From UBA1181 sp963631545 (GTDB taxonomy: Bacteria > Bacteroidota > Bacteroidia > Bacteroidales > Paludibacteraceae), in contig CAVGRN010000023.1 in assembly GCA_963631545.1 (NCBI GenBank), positions 1-31,032 on the forward strand: a stretch of DNA of 31,032 nt, in the 5' to 3' direction. Below are positions 14,915 through 22,729 of the stretch, one piece after another. The notes under the pieces were generated by a model. It was not told the DNA's origin. It searched no databases and worked only from the letters and a program-made list of their open reading frames with translations. Position 1 is the stretch's first letter. Each line of letters opens with the position of its first letter. The position numbers and the translations under genes were made by a program.

Positions 14915-16048
14915 ATGGATCACAAATATAATTTCGAACCAATAAGACCCTTCCACGATGACGAAGTGCCAGAGGCCATCCAATCCATCGTCTACGATGA
15001 TTTCTTCCCTTTGGTGATGAACTATCTGCAGCCGGGCGCAGACATTGAGGCTGTGCGCCAGCAGTTCCTCCAGTTCCGCACCGTGAAGGAGTTCCAGGAA
15101 GGAATTATGTTGAAATCCATCAACGCCATCATCGATAAGACCTCCGACGGACTGACAAGCGAGGGCTTCGACCTCATCAACGACTCCGTCAACCGCATCT
15201 TCCTCGCCAACCACCGCGACATAATGCTCGACGCCGCACTGCTCGACGTGCTGCTCCACCGAAACGGCCTCAACACCTGCCAAATCACCTTCGGCAGCAA
15301 CCTGATGAAGGGGAATATGGTGATCAACATCGGGAAACTCAACAAAATGTTCCGCATCATACGCGGGGGAAACGTACGCGACTTCTACAAAAACTCGCTC
15401 GAAGTCTCCGCCTACATGCGCCACGTCCTCTCAGAAGTGGGCGAAAGCGTCTGGATCGCCCAACGCAACGGACGCACCAAAGACGGTTTGGACAAAACCG
15501 AACTGGGCGTGCTGAAAATGCTCTCGCTCAGCAGCGAGAAAGACTTCGTTGAGAACCTCGACGAACTGCACATCACCCCCATCTCCATCTCATACGAGTA
15601 TGAGCCGTGCGACTTCCTCAAAACGGCAGAACTCTACATCTCGCGCCAACTGCGCTACGAGAAAGGCGAGAACGAAGACCTCAACAGCATCTTGACCGGC
15701 ATACGCCAGCACAAGGGCAGAATCCACTTAGCCGTAACGCGGCCCATCTCCCGCGAGGAGTTGGAAACGTGCGACAAAGCCGACAAAAAAGAGAAATTCG
15801 AACGGCTGGGGAACATCATCGACCACCGCATCTACGAGAAACGACAGTTCTACCCAACCAACTACATCGCCTACGACCTGCTGAACGCCTCCACCCAATA
15901 CGCCGACCACTACACCAACGCGGAAAAAGACGCTTTCATCGACTATATGAACAAGGGATTGGACAACCTCCACCTTGTGGGAGACCGCCAGACCATCGAG
16001 CAGATCTTCCTGTCCATATACGCCAACATCTTCGTGAAACCAGACTAA
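14915..16048 (+). CDS. PlsB/PlsC-like acyltransferase
   Basis: This 377-residue protein has the acyltransferase motif ANHRDIMLDAALL, with His100 and Asp106. The spacing is one residue longer than the classic H-x4-D, as I recall for related Bacteroidota proteins. Downstream are GSNLMKGN, RIIRGGN and WIAQRNGRTKDG (180-191), which correspond to the glycerol-phosphate-binding blocks of the PlsB/PlsC superfamily. There is no obvious transmembrane segment. Likely role: transfer of an acyl chain to a glycerol-type or other hydroxyl acceptor in membrane lipid synthesis. It lies between the PaaK-like ligase and sbcD on the same strand. The acceptor is uncertain. Confidence 0.78.
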   Translation: MDHKYNFEPIRPFHDDEVPEAIQSIVYDDFFPLVMNYLQPGADIEAVRQQFLQFRTVKEFQEGIMLKSINAIIDKTSDGLTSEGFDLINDSVNRIFLANHRDIMLDAALLDVLLHRNGLNTCQITFGSNLMKGNMVINIGKLNKMFRIIRGGNVRDFYKNSLEVSAYMRHVLSEVGESVWIAQRNGRTKDGLDKTELGVLKMLSLSSEKDFVENLDELHITPISISYEYEPCDFLKTAELYISRQLRYEKGENEDLNSILTGIRQHKGRIHLAVTRPISREELETCDKADKKEKFERLGNIIDHRIYEKRQFYPTNYIAYDLLNASTQYADHYTNAEKDAFIDYMNKGLDNLHLVGDRQTIEQIFLSIYANIFVKPD

Positions 16049-16075
16049 CACACCAACCATCCTAATCAAACGCCA

Positions 16076-17251
16076 ATGAAATTCATCCACACTTCCGACT
16101 GGCATTTAGGGCAATCGTTCTACCACTGCGACCGAGAGGAGGAACACAGACACTTCTTCCGCCAATTAGCCAAAATCATAAAAAAAGAGGAGCCTGACGC
16201 ACTGCTTGTGTCGGGCGATGTTTTCCATATCGCCACGCCATCGGCACAGGCGCAGAGACTCTACGTCGAAGGTATGCTCTCGCTGCACGAAGCCTACCCC
16301 GCAATGCGCATCATCCTCACAGCGGGCAACCACGACAGCAGCGCACACATCGAAGCACTGCGCAAATTGTGGGAACACACCAACGCCACCGTCATAGGAT
16401 TCCCCGAGTTCGACGATGAGGGGAACGTCAATGCAGATAAACTGATTGTAACAGTGCCAGAATTCTCCCCCAACAATGATTATGGATACGTCATCGCCGT
16501 TCCCTACATCCGCCCTAAGCACTACCACATCTTCAAGGATTTGCAGGAAATAGTGGTGAAAGAATGCGAAAAAGACGCACCCATTGTGATGATGGCGCAC
16601 CTCTCCGTCCTGGGAGCGTCAATGGTGGGACAAGACCTCACTATCGGCGGCATCGATGCCATCGGTATAGACGATTTCGGCAACGACTACGATTACCTTG
16701 CCTTGGGGCACATCCACTCCCCGCAGTTCATCAAAGGCTCCAAGAAGGCGCGCTATTGCGGCACGCCGGTGCAAACATCGTTCGACGAGGATTTCAAGCA
16801 CACCATCTCGATCGTAGAGATAGCCAAGCGAGGCGACGAGCCAACGGTACGCGAGGTGGAGATAGCCAACCGCTGCCAATTCCTCACCGTCCCCAAAGAG
16901 GCAAAGCCTTTCGACGAAGTGATACACGAATTGGAAAAAATCCCCAACAACACGGAAGGCTACCTCCGCGTGCATACGCTGGTGAAAGACATACTGCCGG
17001 TGGACGCCGAAACCACCGTCGCACGAATCCTCGAGAAGAAAAAGATCAAACAATGCTGTTTTCAGGTGGAAGTGCCTAAGACAGAGCAAGAAGCAAAGCA
17101 GCAGACCATCAGCATACAGCAACTAAAAGAGATAAGTCCGCTCACAATCGCCCAGACATTCTACAAAACAAAAAAGAACCAAGAGATGCCGAAGAAACTG
17201 GTGCACCTATTCGAACAGGCGTGCAAAGAAGCCGCATCCACAGATGAATAA
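16076..17251 (+). CDS. sbcD: Exonuclease SbcCD, nuclease subunit SbcD
   Basis: This is the Mre11-type metallophosphoesterase subunit of the SbcCD complex, which opens DNA hairpins and processes protein-blocked double-strand ends. Metal ligands are Asp8 and His10 (TSDWHLG), Asp48 (VSGDVFH), Asn85-His86-Asp87 (TAGNHDS), His175 (MMAHLS) and His212/His214 (LGHIHSP). The 391 residues fit the family. It starts 27 bases after the acyltransferase gene and is followed by sbcC after 23 bases, the usual order. Confidence 0.96.
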   Translation: MKFIHTSDWHLGQSFYHCDREEEHRHFFRQLAKIIKKEEPDALLVSGDVFHIATPSAQAQRLYVEGMLSLHEAYPAMRIILTAGNHDSSAHIEALRKLWEHTNATVIGFPEFDDEGNVNADKLIVTVPEFSPNNDYGYVIAVPYIRPKHYHIFKDLQEIVVKECEKDAPIVMMAHLSVLGASMVGQDLTIGGIDAIGIDDFGNDYDYLALGHIHSPQFIKGSKKARYCGTPVQTSFDEDFKHTISIVEIAKRGDEPTVREVEIANRCQFLTVPKEAKPFDEVIHELEKIPNNTEGYLRVHTLVKDILPVDAETTVARILEKKKIKQCCFQVEVPKTEQEAKQQTISIQQLKEISPLTIAQTFYKTKKNQEMPKKLVHLFEQACKEAASTDE

Positions 17252-17274
17252 TTGTCCACCTTAGGGAAAATGCC

Positions 17275-20200
17275 ATGAAATACAAGAAACTGACAATACA
17301 CAACATCGCCTCCTTCGAGGATGCAGAGATTGACTTCGAAAACGGCCCGCTGGCACAGTCGGCAGTCTTCCTGATCGCCGGCCCGACAGGCGTGGGCAAA
17401 AGCACGATATTGGACGCCGTCTGCCTCGCGCTCTACAACATGACACCAAGGCTGAACAACGCGCCCACCACCGCGTACGAGGACGAGTTCATCTCTTCCG
17501 GCAATACCGTGGGGGCAAAAGACCCACGCCAAATGGTGCGCCGCGGAGCAAAGGAGGCAAGCGTTATGTTCTACTTCGAAGGGAACGACGGCCGGGAATA
17601 CCTTGCCACCTGGGAGGTGAAAAGCAAGACCAAAGGCAAGCAGAAAGACAGCCTCAACGATGTGAAACGCTCTTTGGAAATGCTGCCTAACGGCATAGTT
17701 TGGGACAAGAAGCCCGACATCATTGAAAAGATACAAGAAGCGGTGGGACTGAAATTCGACCAATTCTGCCGCACCTCCATGCTGGCGCAAGGCGAGTTCT
17801 CACGCTTCTTAATAGCAGGCGAGGGTGAGAAAGCGGATATCTTAGAGAAACTGACCGACACCGGGCAATTCCTGCGAATCGGCGAAAAAATCTCCGAAAA
17901 CGCAAAGCAAGCAAAAACAGACTACGAAGAGGCTGCAAAGCAAATAGAAAACATCAAAATACTTCCAGACGAAGAAGTAGAAAAGAAGAAAACGGAAATG
18001 GCCGCCCTCTCCCAAAAGGCAGCAGAACTAAAAAAGCAAGAAAGCGATATCAATGCAAAAATAGAGTGGCTCAGACAGCGCGATGAAATCCGAAAAGAGG
18101 AGGAGGAAAACAAAGCAGAGTTAGAAAAAGCGGAACGCCTACAAACTGACGAGAAGACCGTCGCCCTGCAAAAGAAACTCGCCGATTGGGAACGAACCGA
18201 CAAGGAACGAACCACTTTCCAAAGCAAAAAGGAAGTGGCAAAAAAACTGCAGGAACTGCAAAAAGAACTCGCCACCTTGAAGAATGAGTTACCCGGTTTG
18301 ACACGCCTCGTGGGCGAATTTATGGGTGGAGTAAACGCAAAAAAAGCCGATTTCAACGAGAAAAATGAGTCTATCAAGAAGCAAGAAGACCACAAGGAAA
18401 CCTACCAGCAAAGCCAGACACTCATCGGAAAAATGAAAAACGTGCTGGCACACAAAACCGATGCCGAGAATGCCGAAAAAGAGCGGCAAAACGCCACCAA
18501 TGCGCTATCGGACATTCAAAAGAGCATCAAAGAAAAAGAACAGGCACACAAAGAAACCTCGAAGAAAATCAAGGCACTCACCGACGACATAAAAAAGAAA
18601 AAAAAGGAACTCGCCGCCAAGAACCGCGAGAAAATAGAGGAAGAGCGAGCGCAACTCAACGCCACACTACGGGAATGCGACAAGGCTCAATCCGCAGTAA
18701 AAACATACCGCGAAAAAACCAACGGGAACGCGAAAAAACACGCCGATCTAACCGCACTCCAAGCGGAAATCCGACAAATGGAGCAAGCCATACCCGACAA
18801 GCAAAAGCACCTGCAACAATTAGCCGATGATGAAAAACGGCTACGCGAACAATATGAGAAACTGAAAAAGAGCGTAGGCGACGCCGCACAGGAACTGCGC
18901 CACAAACTTGCGGTTGGCGACGTCTGTCCCATTTGCGGCCAAACAGTGCACGACGTACTCGACGACGAGTTCTTCAAAACATTGGTCGATCCAGCCGAAA
19001 AAGAGTGGGAGGAGAAATCGCTTCTCCTCAGCACCGAAAACAAAAATATGGCTGAAGAAACGGCAAGACTGAAAGAAAAGAAACAACGAGAGGAGAAAGA
19101 AAAGAAGTCGCTCGCCGAAGAGGATGACAATCTTCAATCAGAAAAATCAACGTGCGCAGACCTGCTCAATTCACTGCACATCGCATTAGATGACAAGGAT
19201 TTAGACAAGGTATTAAAAACCATAGAAGAAAAAACGGCAGAATACACCCGGCAACTTGCAAAAGTAGAAGAAGAATTCAAAGCCGCCAATCACCTTCAGG
19301 ATGATGTAAACAAACTTCAAGAGAAGGCAAACAAACTTTCCGCCGAAGAAAAAAATCAATACGAGCTGCTGCAAAAAGAGAGAGCATCGGAGGCGAAAAC
19401 CACCACGCAAAAAGAAGCCGCCGAAAAGCAAATCAACGATTTGAAGAAGAAGATAGATGACGAATCGGCAGAACTGACCGCCATGTTCAAAAACGACAAA
19501 TGGCAGGCAGACATCAACCGCACCATCAAAGTGTTGGGAGAAAAGGCTGAAGCCTACAACAACGTCTGCGACGAGGTGCGCAAGTTGGATAACGAGATTC
19601 AGCAAGACGAAAAAATGCTCCGCCAAATGGAAAGCCCGATGCAAGCACTCGGCGCGCAACCCAAGGCAGTGGCGTGCGCACAACCCAGACCGGCAGAGGA
19701 AATCATTGATAAAATCAACGACTACAAAGGCCGAAAGGGAAATACGGAAACACTGCTGAAAAACCACGAAGAGCAGATAAAAGAGAAAGAAAAACAACTC
19801 GCATCATTCTTCCAGAAAAACCCCGAAATCACAGAGGAGTACCTCTCGCAACTCTCCGCTTGGGCATCTGCCACCGCAACCCGAGAGAAATTAGAAGCGC
19901 AAAAAAGCAACCTTGATAAACTGAAAGGGCAGCAAGGGAAAATCGCCGAACGTAAAAACACCCTCATAGCCAACCGCCCCGACACCCTTACCGACGCAGA
20001 CACCGCCGAACAACTCAGAACCGTAAAAGCACAACTCTCTGAGCAAGAAGGACTTTGCAACCAAAGCATCGGGGCCATCGACCAAGAGTTGAAGGCCAAC
20101 GACGAGAGGAAAACTGAAGTGGAAGAACTGAAGCTGCAGCATAAAAACAAAATCACACTATACACCAATTGGAAGCAATTAGATGATATTTTCGGCGGGC

Positions 20201-20670
20201 AGAATAATGCCAACAAGTTCAAGCGCATCGCCCAAAGCTACGTTTTGCAACAACTGCTACTCAACGCCAACCAATACCTCGAAACACTGACCCAACGCTA
20301 CGAGCTGCGCTGCCAACTCGGCTCCTACGCCATTTTGGTGAGCGACAAATACAACGGCGGCCGCGAACGCTCTGCCACGACACTCTCGGGCGGCGAGTCA
20401 TTCATCATCTCGCTCGCCCTGGCGCTCGGACTCTCCAACATCGCCGGTGCCAACCTCACCTCAGACATCATCTTCATCGACGAGGGATTCGGCACACTCA
20501 GCACCGACGCATTAGAAACGGTGATGAACACGCTCACGCTCCTCAGCCAGTGTAACGGGAAAAAGGTGGGCATCATCTCGCACGTGGAGCAGCTGAAACA
20601 ACGCATCGACACGCAAATCGCAGTGTCGTGCAAGGCGGCAGGACTGCCAAGCACCCTTCATATCTCCTGA
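17275..20670 (+). CDS. sbcC: Exonuclease SbcCD, SMC-like ATPase subunit SbcC
   Basis: This 1131-residue Rad50-type ATPase has Walker A GPTGVGKS (36-43), a Q-loop region (MLAQGEFSRFL, about 168-178), and two very long charged coiled coils rich in Lys, Glu and Ala. The zinc hook CPICGQ has Cys551 and Cys554 near the centre. At the C-terminus are the signature LSGGES (1037-1042) and Walker B with Asp1069-Glu1070 (IIFIDEGFGTL). ATP-driven closure of the SbcC heads controls SbcD access to DNA ends. The gene is intact and follows sbcD by 23 bases. Confidence 0.97.
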   Translation: MKYKKLTIHNIASFEDAEIDFENGPLAQSAVFLIAGPTGVGKSTILDAVCLALYNMTPRLNNAPTTAYEDEFISSGNTVGAKDPRQMVRRGAKEASVMFYFEGNDGREYLATWEVKSKTKGKQKDSLNDVKRSLEMLPNGIVWDKKPDIIEKIQEAVGLKFDQFCRTSMLAQGEFSRFLIAGEGEKADILEKLTDTGQFLRIGEKISENAKQAKTDYEEAAKQIENIKILPDEEVEKKKTEMAALSQKAAELKKQESDINAKIEWLRQRDEIRKEEEENKAELEKAERLQTDEKTVALQKKLADWERTDKERTTFQSKKEVAKKLQELQKELATLKNELPGLTRLVGEFMGGVNAKKADFNEKNESIKKQEDHKETYQQSQTLIGKMKNVLAHKTDAENAEKERQNATNALSDIQKSIKEKEQAHKETSKKIKALTDDIKKKKKELAAKNREKIEEERAQLNATLRECDKAQSAVKTYREKTNGNAKKHADLTALQAEIRQMEQAIPDKQKHLQQLADDEKRLREQYEKLKKSVGDAAQELRHKLAVGDVCPICGQTVHDVLDDEFFKTLVDPAEKEWEEKSLLLSTENKNMAEETARLKEKKQREEKEKKSLAEEDDNLQSEKSTCADLLNSLHIALDDKDLDKVLKTIEEKTAEYTRQLAKVEEEFKAANHLQDDVNKLQEKANKLSAEEKNQYELLQKERASEAKTTTQKEAAEKQINDLKKKIDDESAELTAMFKNDKWQADINRTIKVLGEKAEAYNNVCDEVRKLDNEIQQDEKMLRQMESPMQALGAQPKAVACAQPRPAEEIIDKINDYKGRKGNTETLLKNHEEQIKEKEKQLASFFQKNPEITEEYLSQLSAWASATATREKLEAQKSNLDKLKGQQGKIAERKNTLIANRPDTLTDADTAEQLRTVKAQLSEQEGLCNQSIGAIDQELKANDERKTEVEELKLQHKNKITLYTNWKQLDDIFGGQNNANKFKRIAQSYVLQQLLLNANQYLETLTQRYELRCQLGSYAILVSDKYNGGRERSATTLSGGESFIISLALALGLSNIAGANLTSDIIFIDEGFGTLSTDALETVMNTLTLLSQCNGKKVGIISHVEQLKQRIDTQIAVSCKAAGLPSTLHIS

Positions 20671-20702
20671 TAAATCATAAAAGAAAAACATGAAAATCCC
20701 CG

Positions 20703-21293
20703 ATGAAAACGCTGAAAATTTACATCATCCCCATTCTGCTGACGCTGCTACTCCCAACCTGCCGCCCCAAATACCCCGTGCAGGAGGACATCAAATATAA
20801 GGTGGTAAAAGTGGTGGATGGCGACACGTATGACGTGCTGCTGCCCGACTTTCAGAAGGCGCGCATACGAATGTCCGGAATCGACGCACCCGAAAAAGGT
20901 CAAGACTTCAGCAAGAAATCCACCTCCTACCTACGCTCGCTCATCCAGTCAAAATACGTCACGCTGACAGACATCTCGTTAGACCAATACGGACGCTACG
21001 TCGCCTTCACCCACCTCGCAGACGGGCGCGAAGCCGGCGAAGAGATGCTCAAAGCTGGCTATGCGTGGCACTTCAAGAAATACGACAAAAGCAGACGGCT
21101 TGCCGCTTTGGAGCAAGAAGCCCGCAGCCAAGGCGTGGGACTATGGGCAGACCCCCACCCCGTGGAGCCCTGGATTGAGCGAACTATGCGCTGGAAAGGC
21201 TACAAAAGCGTCGAGATTAAACAACTGAAAATCGCCGGCAAACTGCCAGACCGCGAAGCAGCAGAACAAATGCCACACAACCACCACAAATAA
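20703..21293 (+). CDS. Secreted thermonuclease-family (SNase-like) protein, possible lipoprotein
   Basis: This 196-residue protein has an N-terminal hydrophobic segment ending in Cys20 (LLLPTC). That could be a lipobox, though Thr at -1 is unusual. The SNase domain spans about 30-155, with VVDGDTYDV (38-45), Arg56, Asp61 and Glu64 (RIRMSGIDAPE) and Arg98 (DQYGR). These match Asp21, Arg35, Asp40, Glu43 and Arg87 of staphylococcal nuclease, so it should be active and calcium dependent. It probably degrades DNA or RNA outside the cytoplasm. It is the last gene of the run, 32 bases after sbcC. Confidence 0.9.
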   Translation: MKTLKIYIIPILLTLLLPTCRPKYPVQEDIKYKVVKVVDGDTYDVLLPDFQKARIRMSGIDAPEKGQDFSKKSTSYLRSLIQSKYVTLTDISLDQYGRYVAFTHLADGREAGEEMLKAGYAWHFKKYDKSRRLAALEQEARSQGVGLWADPHPVEPWIERTMRWKGYKSVEIKQLKIAGKLPDREAAEQMPHNHHK

Positions 21294-21356
21294 AAATCAG
21301 AAAATCAGCAAGTTGAAAGACATCAAAAAAATCTTACAAAAAAACACGGCGAAATA

Positions 21357-21387
21357 TTTGTCATTCTAAAAAAAGCCCGTATCTTTG
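21357..21387 (+). promoter_or_regulatory. Promoter of tRNA-Pro
   Basis: TTTG at 21357-21360, 19 bases of spacing, TATCTTTG at 21380-21387: a full consensus match. Start expected near 21394, about 22 bases before the tRNA. Confidence 0.75.
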
Positions 21388-21415
21388 CATCGCATTTGAG
21401 AAAAACGAATGTATT

Positions 21416-21490
21416 CGAGGTGTAGCGCAGTCCGGTTAGCGCATCTGGTTTGGGACCAGAGGGTCGGGGGTTCGAATCCCTTCACCTCGA
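21416..21490 (+). tRNA. tRNA-Pro(TGG)
   Basis: A complete 75-base cloverleaf: acceptor CGAGGTG/CACCTCG, D arm GCGC/GCGC, anticodon arm TCTGG-TTTGGGA-CCAGA with anticodon TGG (reads CCA and probably other Pro codons), T arm with TTCGAAT loop and discriminator A. CCA is not encoded. Own promoter and terminator. Confidence 0.95.
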
Positions 21491-21492
21491 CG

Positions 21493-21530
21493 AAGAGCTG
21501 AAAGATTTCTTTCGGCTCTTTTCGTTTTAT
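21493..21530 (+). terminator. Terminator of tRNA-Pro
   Basis: A 12-bp stem with one G:U pair (21493-21504 with 21509-21520), a 4-base loop, and the T-rich tail TTCGTTTTAT. Confidence 0.75.
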
Positions 21531-21623
21531 AACCTTACCGTGTGTTATCAGGCTTTTCGGCTCGCCGTGGGCGTAGGCAATGCAAAAAAAACTCCAACTG
21601 TCAATTTTAGTTAAAAAATTACT

Positions 21624-21631
21624 TACTTTTG
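21624..21631 (+). promoter_or_regulatory. Possible -7 promoter element of the barrel-protein gene
   Basis: TACTTTTG at 21624-21631 fits TAnnTTTG. No good -33 element is found at the expected distance. A start near 21638 would give a leader of about 85 bases that contains a 23-codon reading frame (21648-21719). Confidence 0.4.
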
Positions 21632-21722
21632 TAAACCTACTTAAACAATGGTAGGTGTGGCAGAAATCTCCGTGAAAGGATGGCCACAAGACATAAGTTT
21701 TGAACGTCAAGAATTCTGAGAT

Positions 21723-22640
21723 ATGAAAAAAATAGCCGTTCTCTTCGCATCGTTGGTATTCGGCGCTGGCATCATCAACGCCGAGGAAAAGGAGAATAAG
21801 ATTGAGAAACTAAACTTCGGGGTAGAAGTGGGCGTGCATGTCCTCACCAAGGATGTAACGCCTCCGCAGAACGTGCGCTACAACGGTAGCGACGCACAAG
21901 CCTACTATGTGCCGTGGCATCTCGGCGTGGGAGTGGAATATATGTTCAGCAACGGCATGTTCGGCATCGGGTCGGGCATCCGCCTGACGAACTACATCGC
22001 CTTCTTAGGTCGCTCTAACAGCAGCCGCGGACAGTCGCCCAGCGCCTACGAGTGGAATGTAGACCCAAGCAGCGAGGATGGCGACTATGTGGATGTGCGC
22101 CGCATCAAGCAAGCCAACAACTATTTGGGCCTGCCGGTGGAGTTCAGGATCTTCTTCGTGCCGGTTGAAAACATCGTCCGCCCCTACTTCAAACTCGATT
22201 TGGCATTCAACTTCCTGATTGCGAACAAAAACACTGTTACCTTCGTCAAAGAAGACACGCCGCTACGCTATGTCAACCTCATCGACGAGAATTTGGGCAA
22301 ACCCGAGAAGTTCAACTCGACACTCGACTTCGCCTACGGACTGCGCATCGGGCGCGACCCCTTCTATGTGAATGCGGAAATCCACTTCCCTTCATTCCTA
22401 CTAACAGACAGTCCCGTCTCCTTCTTCGACTCGTCCGACCTCACAATGCTGAACTTCGGCGCGAAAATCGGTCTGCAAGTGCCAATCTGCTGGGGCGACT
22501 ATGTGGAGAAGAAAGGCACGAAAAGGCAAAAAGCCGCCAAGGAACAAATCCAAGCGGAATACGCCATTGAGCAAGCCAACTTCGAGACGCAACCCGCAGA
22601 AGACGATTCCAACGGCACGTTCACCCCAGCGCAGGATTAG
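21723..22640 (+). CDS. Outer-membrane beta-barrel protein
   Basis: This 305-residue protein has a signal peptide (MKKIAVLF to INA, residues 1-20). Alternating beta-strand segments follow (for example LNFGVEVGVHVL, WHLGVGVEYMF, GIGSGIRLTNY, LDFAYGLRIGRD and FGAKIGLQV), consistent with a small barrel of 8-12 strands. The C-terminal 50 residues are charged and Gln/Glu-rich and extend beyond the last strand. It is not a close match to any functionally named family I know. It precedes tamB by 89 bases on the same strand with no clear terminator between, so co-transcription is possible. Confidence 0.78.
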   Translation: MKKIAVLFASLVFGAGIINAEEKENKIEKLNFGVEVGVHVLTKDVTPPQNVRYNGSDAQAYYVPWHLGVGVEYMFSNGMFGIGSGIRLTNYIAFLGRSNSSRGQSPSAYEWNVDPSSEDGDYVDVRRIKQANNYLGLPVEFRIFFVPVENIVRPYFKLDLAFNFLIANKNTVTFVKEDTPLRYVNLIDENLGKPEKFNSTLDFAYGLRIGRDPFYVNAEIHFPSFLLTDSPVSFFDSSDLTMLNFGAKIGLQVPICWGDYVEKKGTKRQKAAKEQIQAEYAIEQANFETQPAEDDSNGTFTPAQD

Positions 22641-22729
22641 CCGGGGGGTGCCGTCCGCTACAATTAAATCAAAACCACCCGCTTAATGGTCTGCCAACAG
22701 CGGTCATTTCGGGATAATATGCCATTTCG

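Noticed and set aside
19213..19797. Very hydrophobic, Phe/Leu-rich minus-strand frame of 194 codons
   Set aside because: It is the complement of the Lys/Glu-rich coiled coil of sbcC, which automatically reads as Phe/Leu/Val on the other strand.
21416..21490. tRNA-Pro as an integration (att) site
   Set aside because: No integrase gene or duplicated tRNA 3' end is visible nearby and the flanks are core genes.
21366..21710. Minus-strand frame of 114 codons containing a VEVKGFEPPTLWSQT-like peptide
   Set aside because: It is the antisense of tRNA-Pro plus flanks; this peptide is a well-known spurious annotation over tRNA genes.
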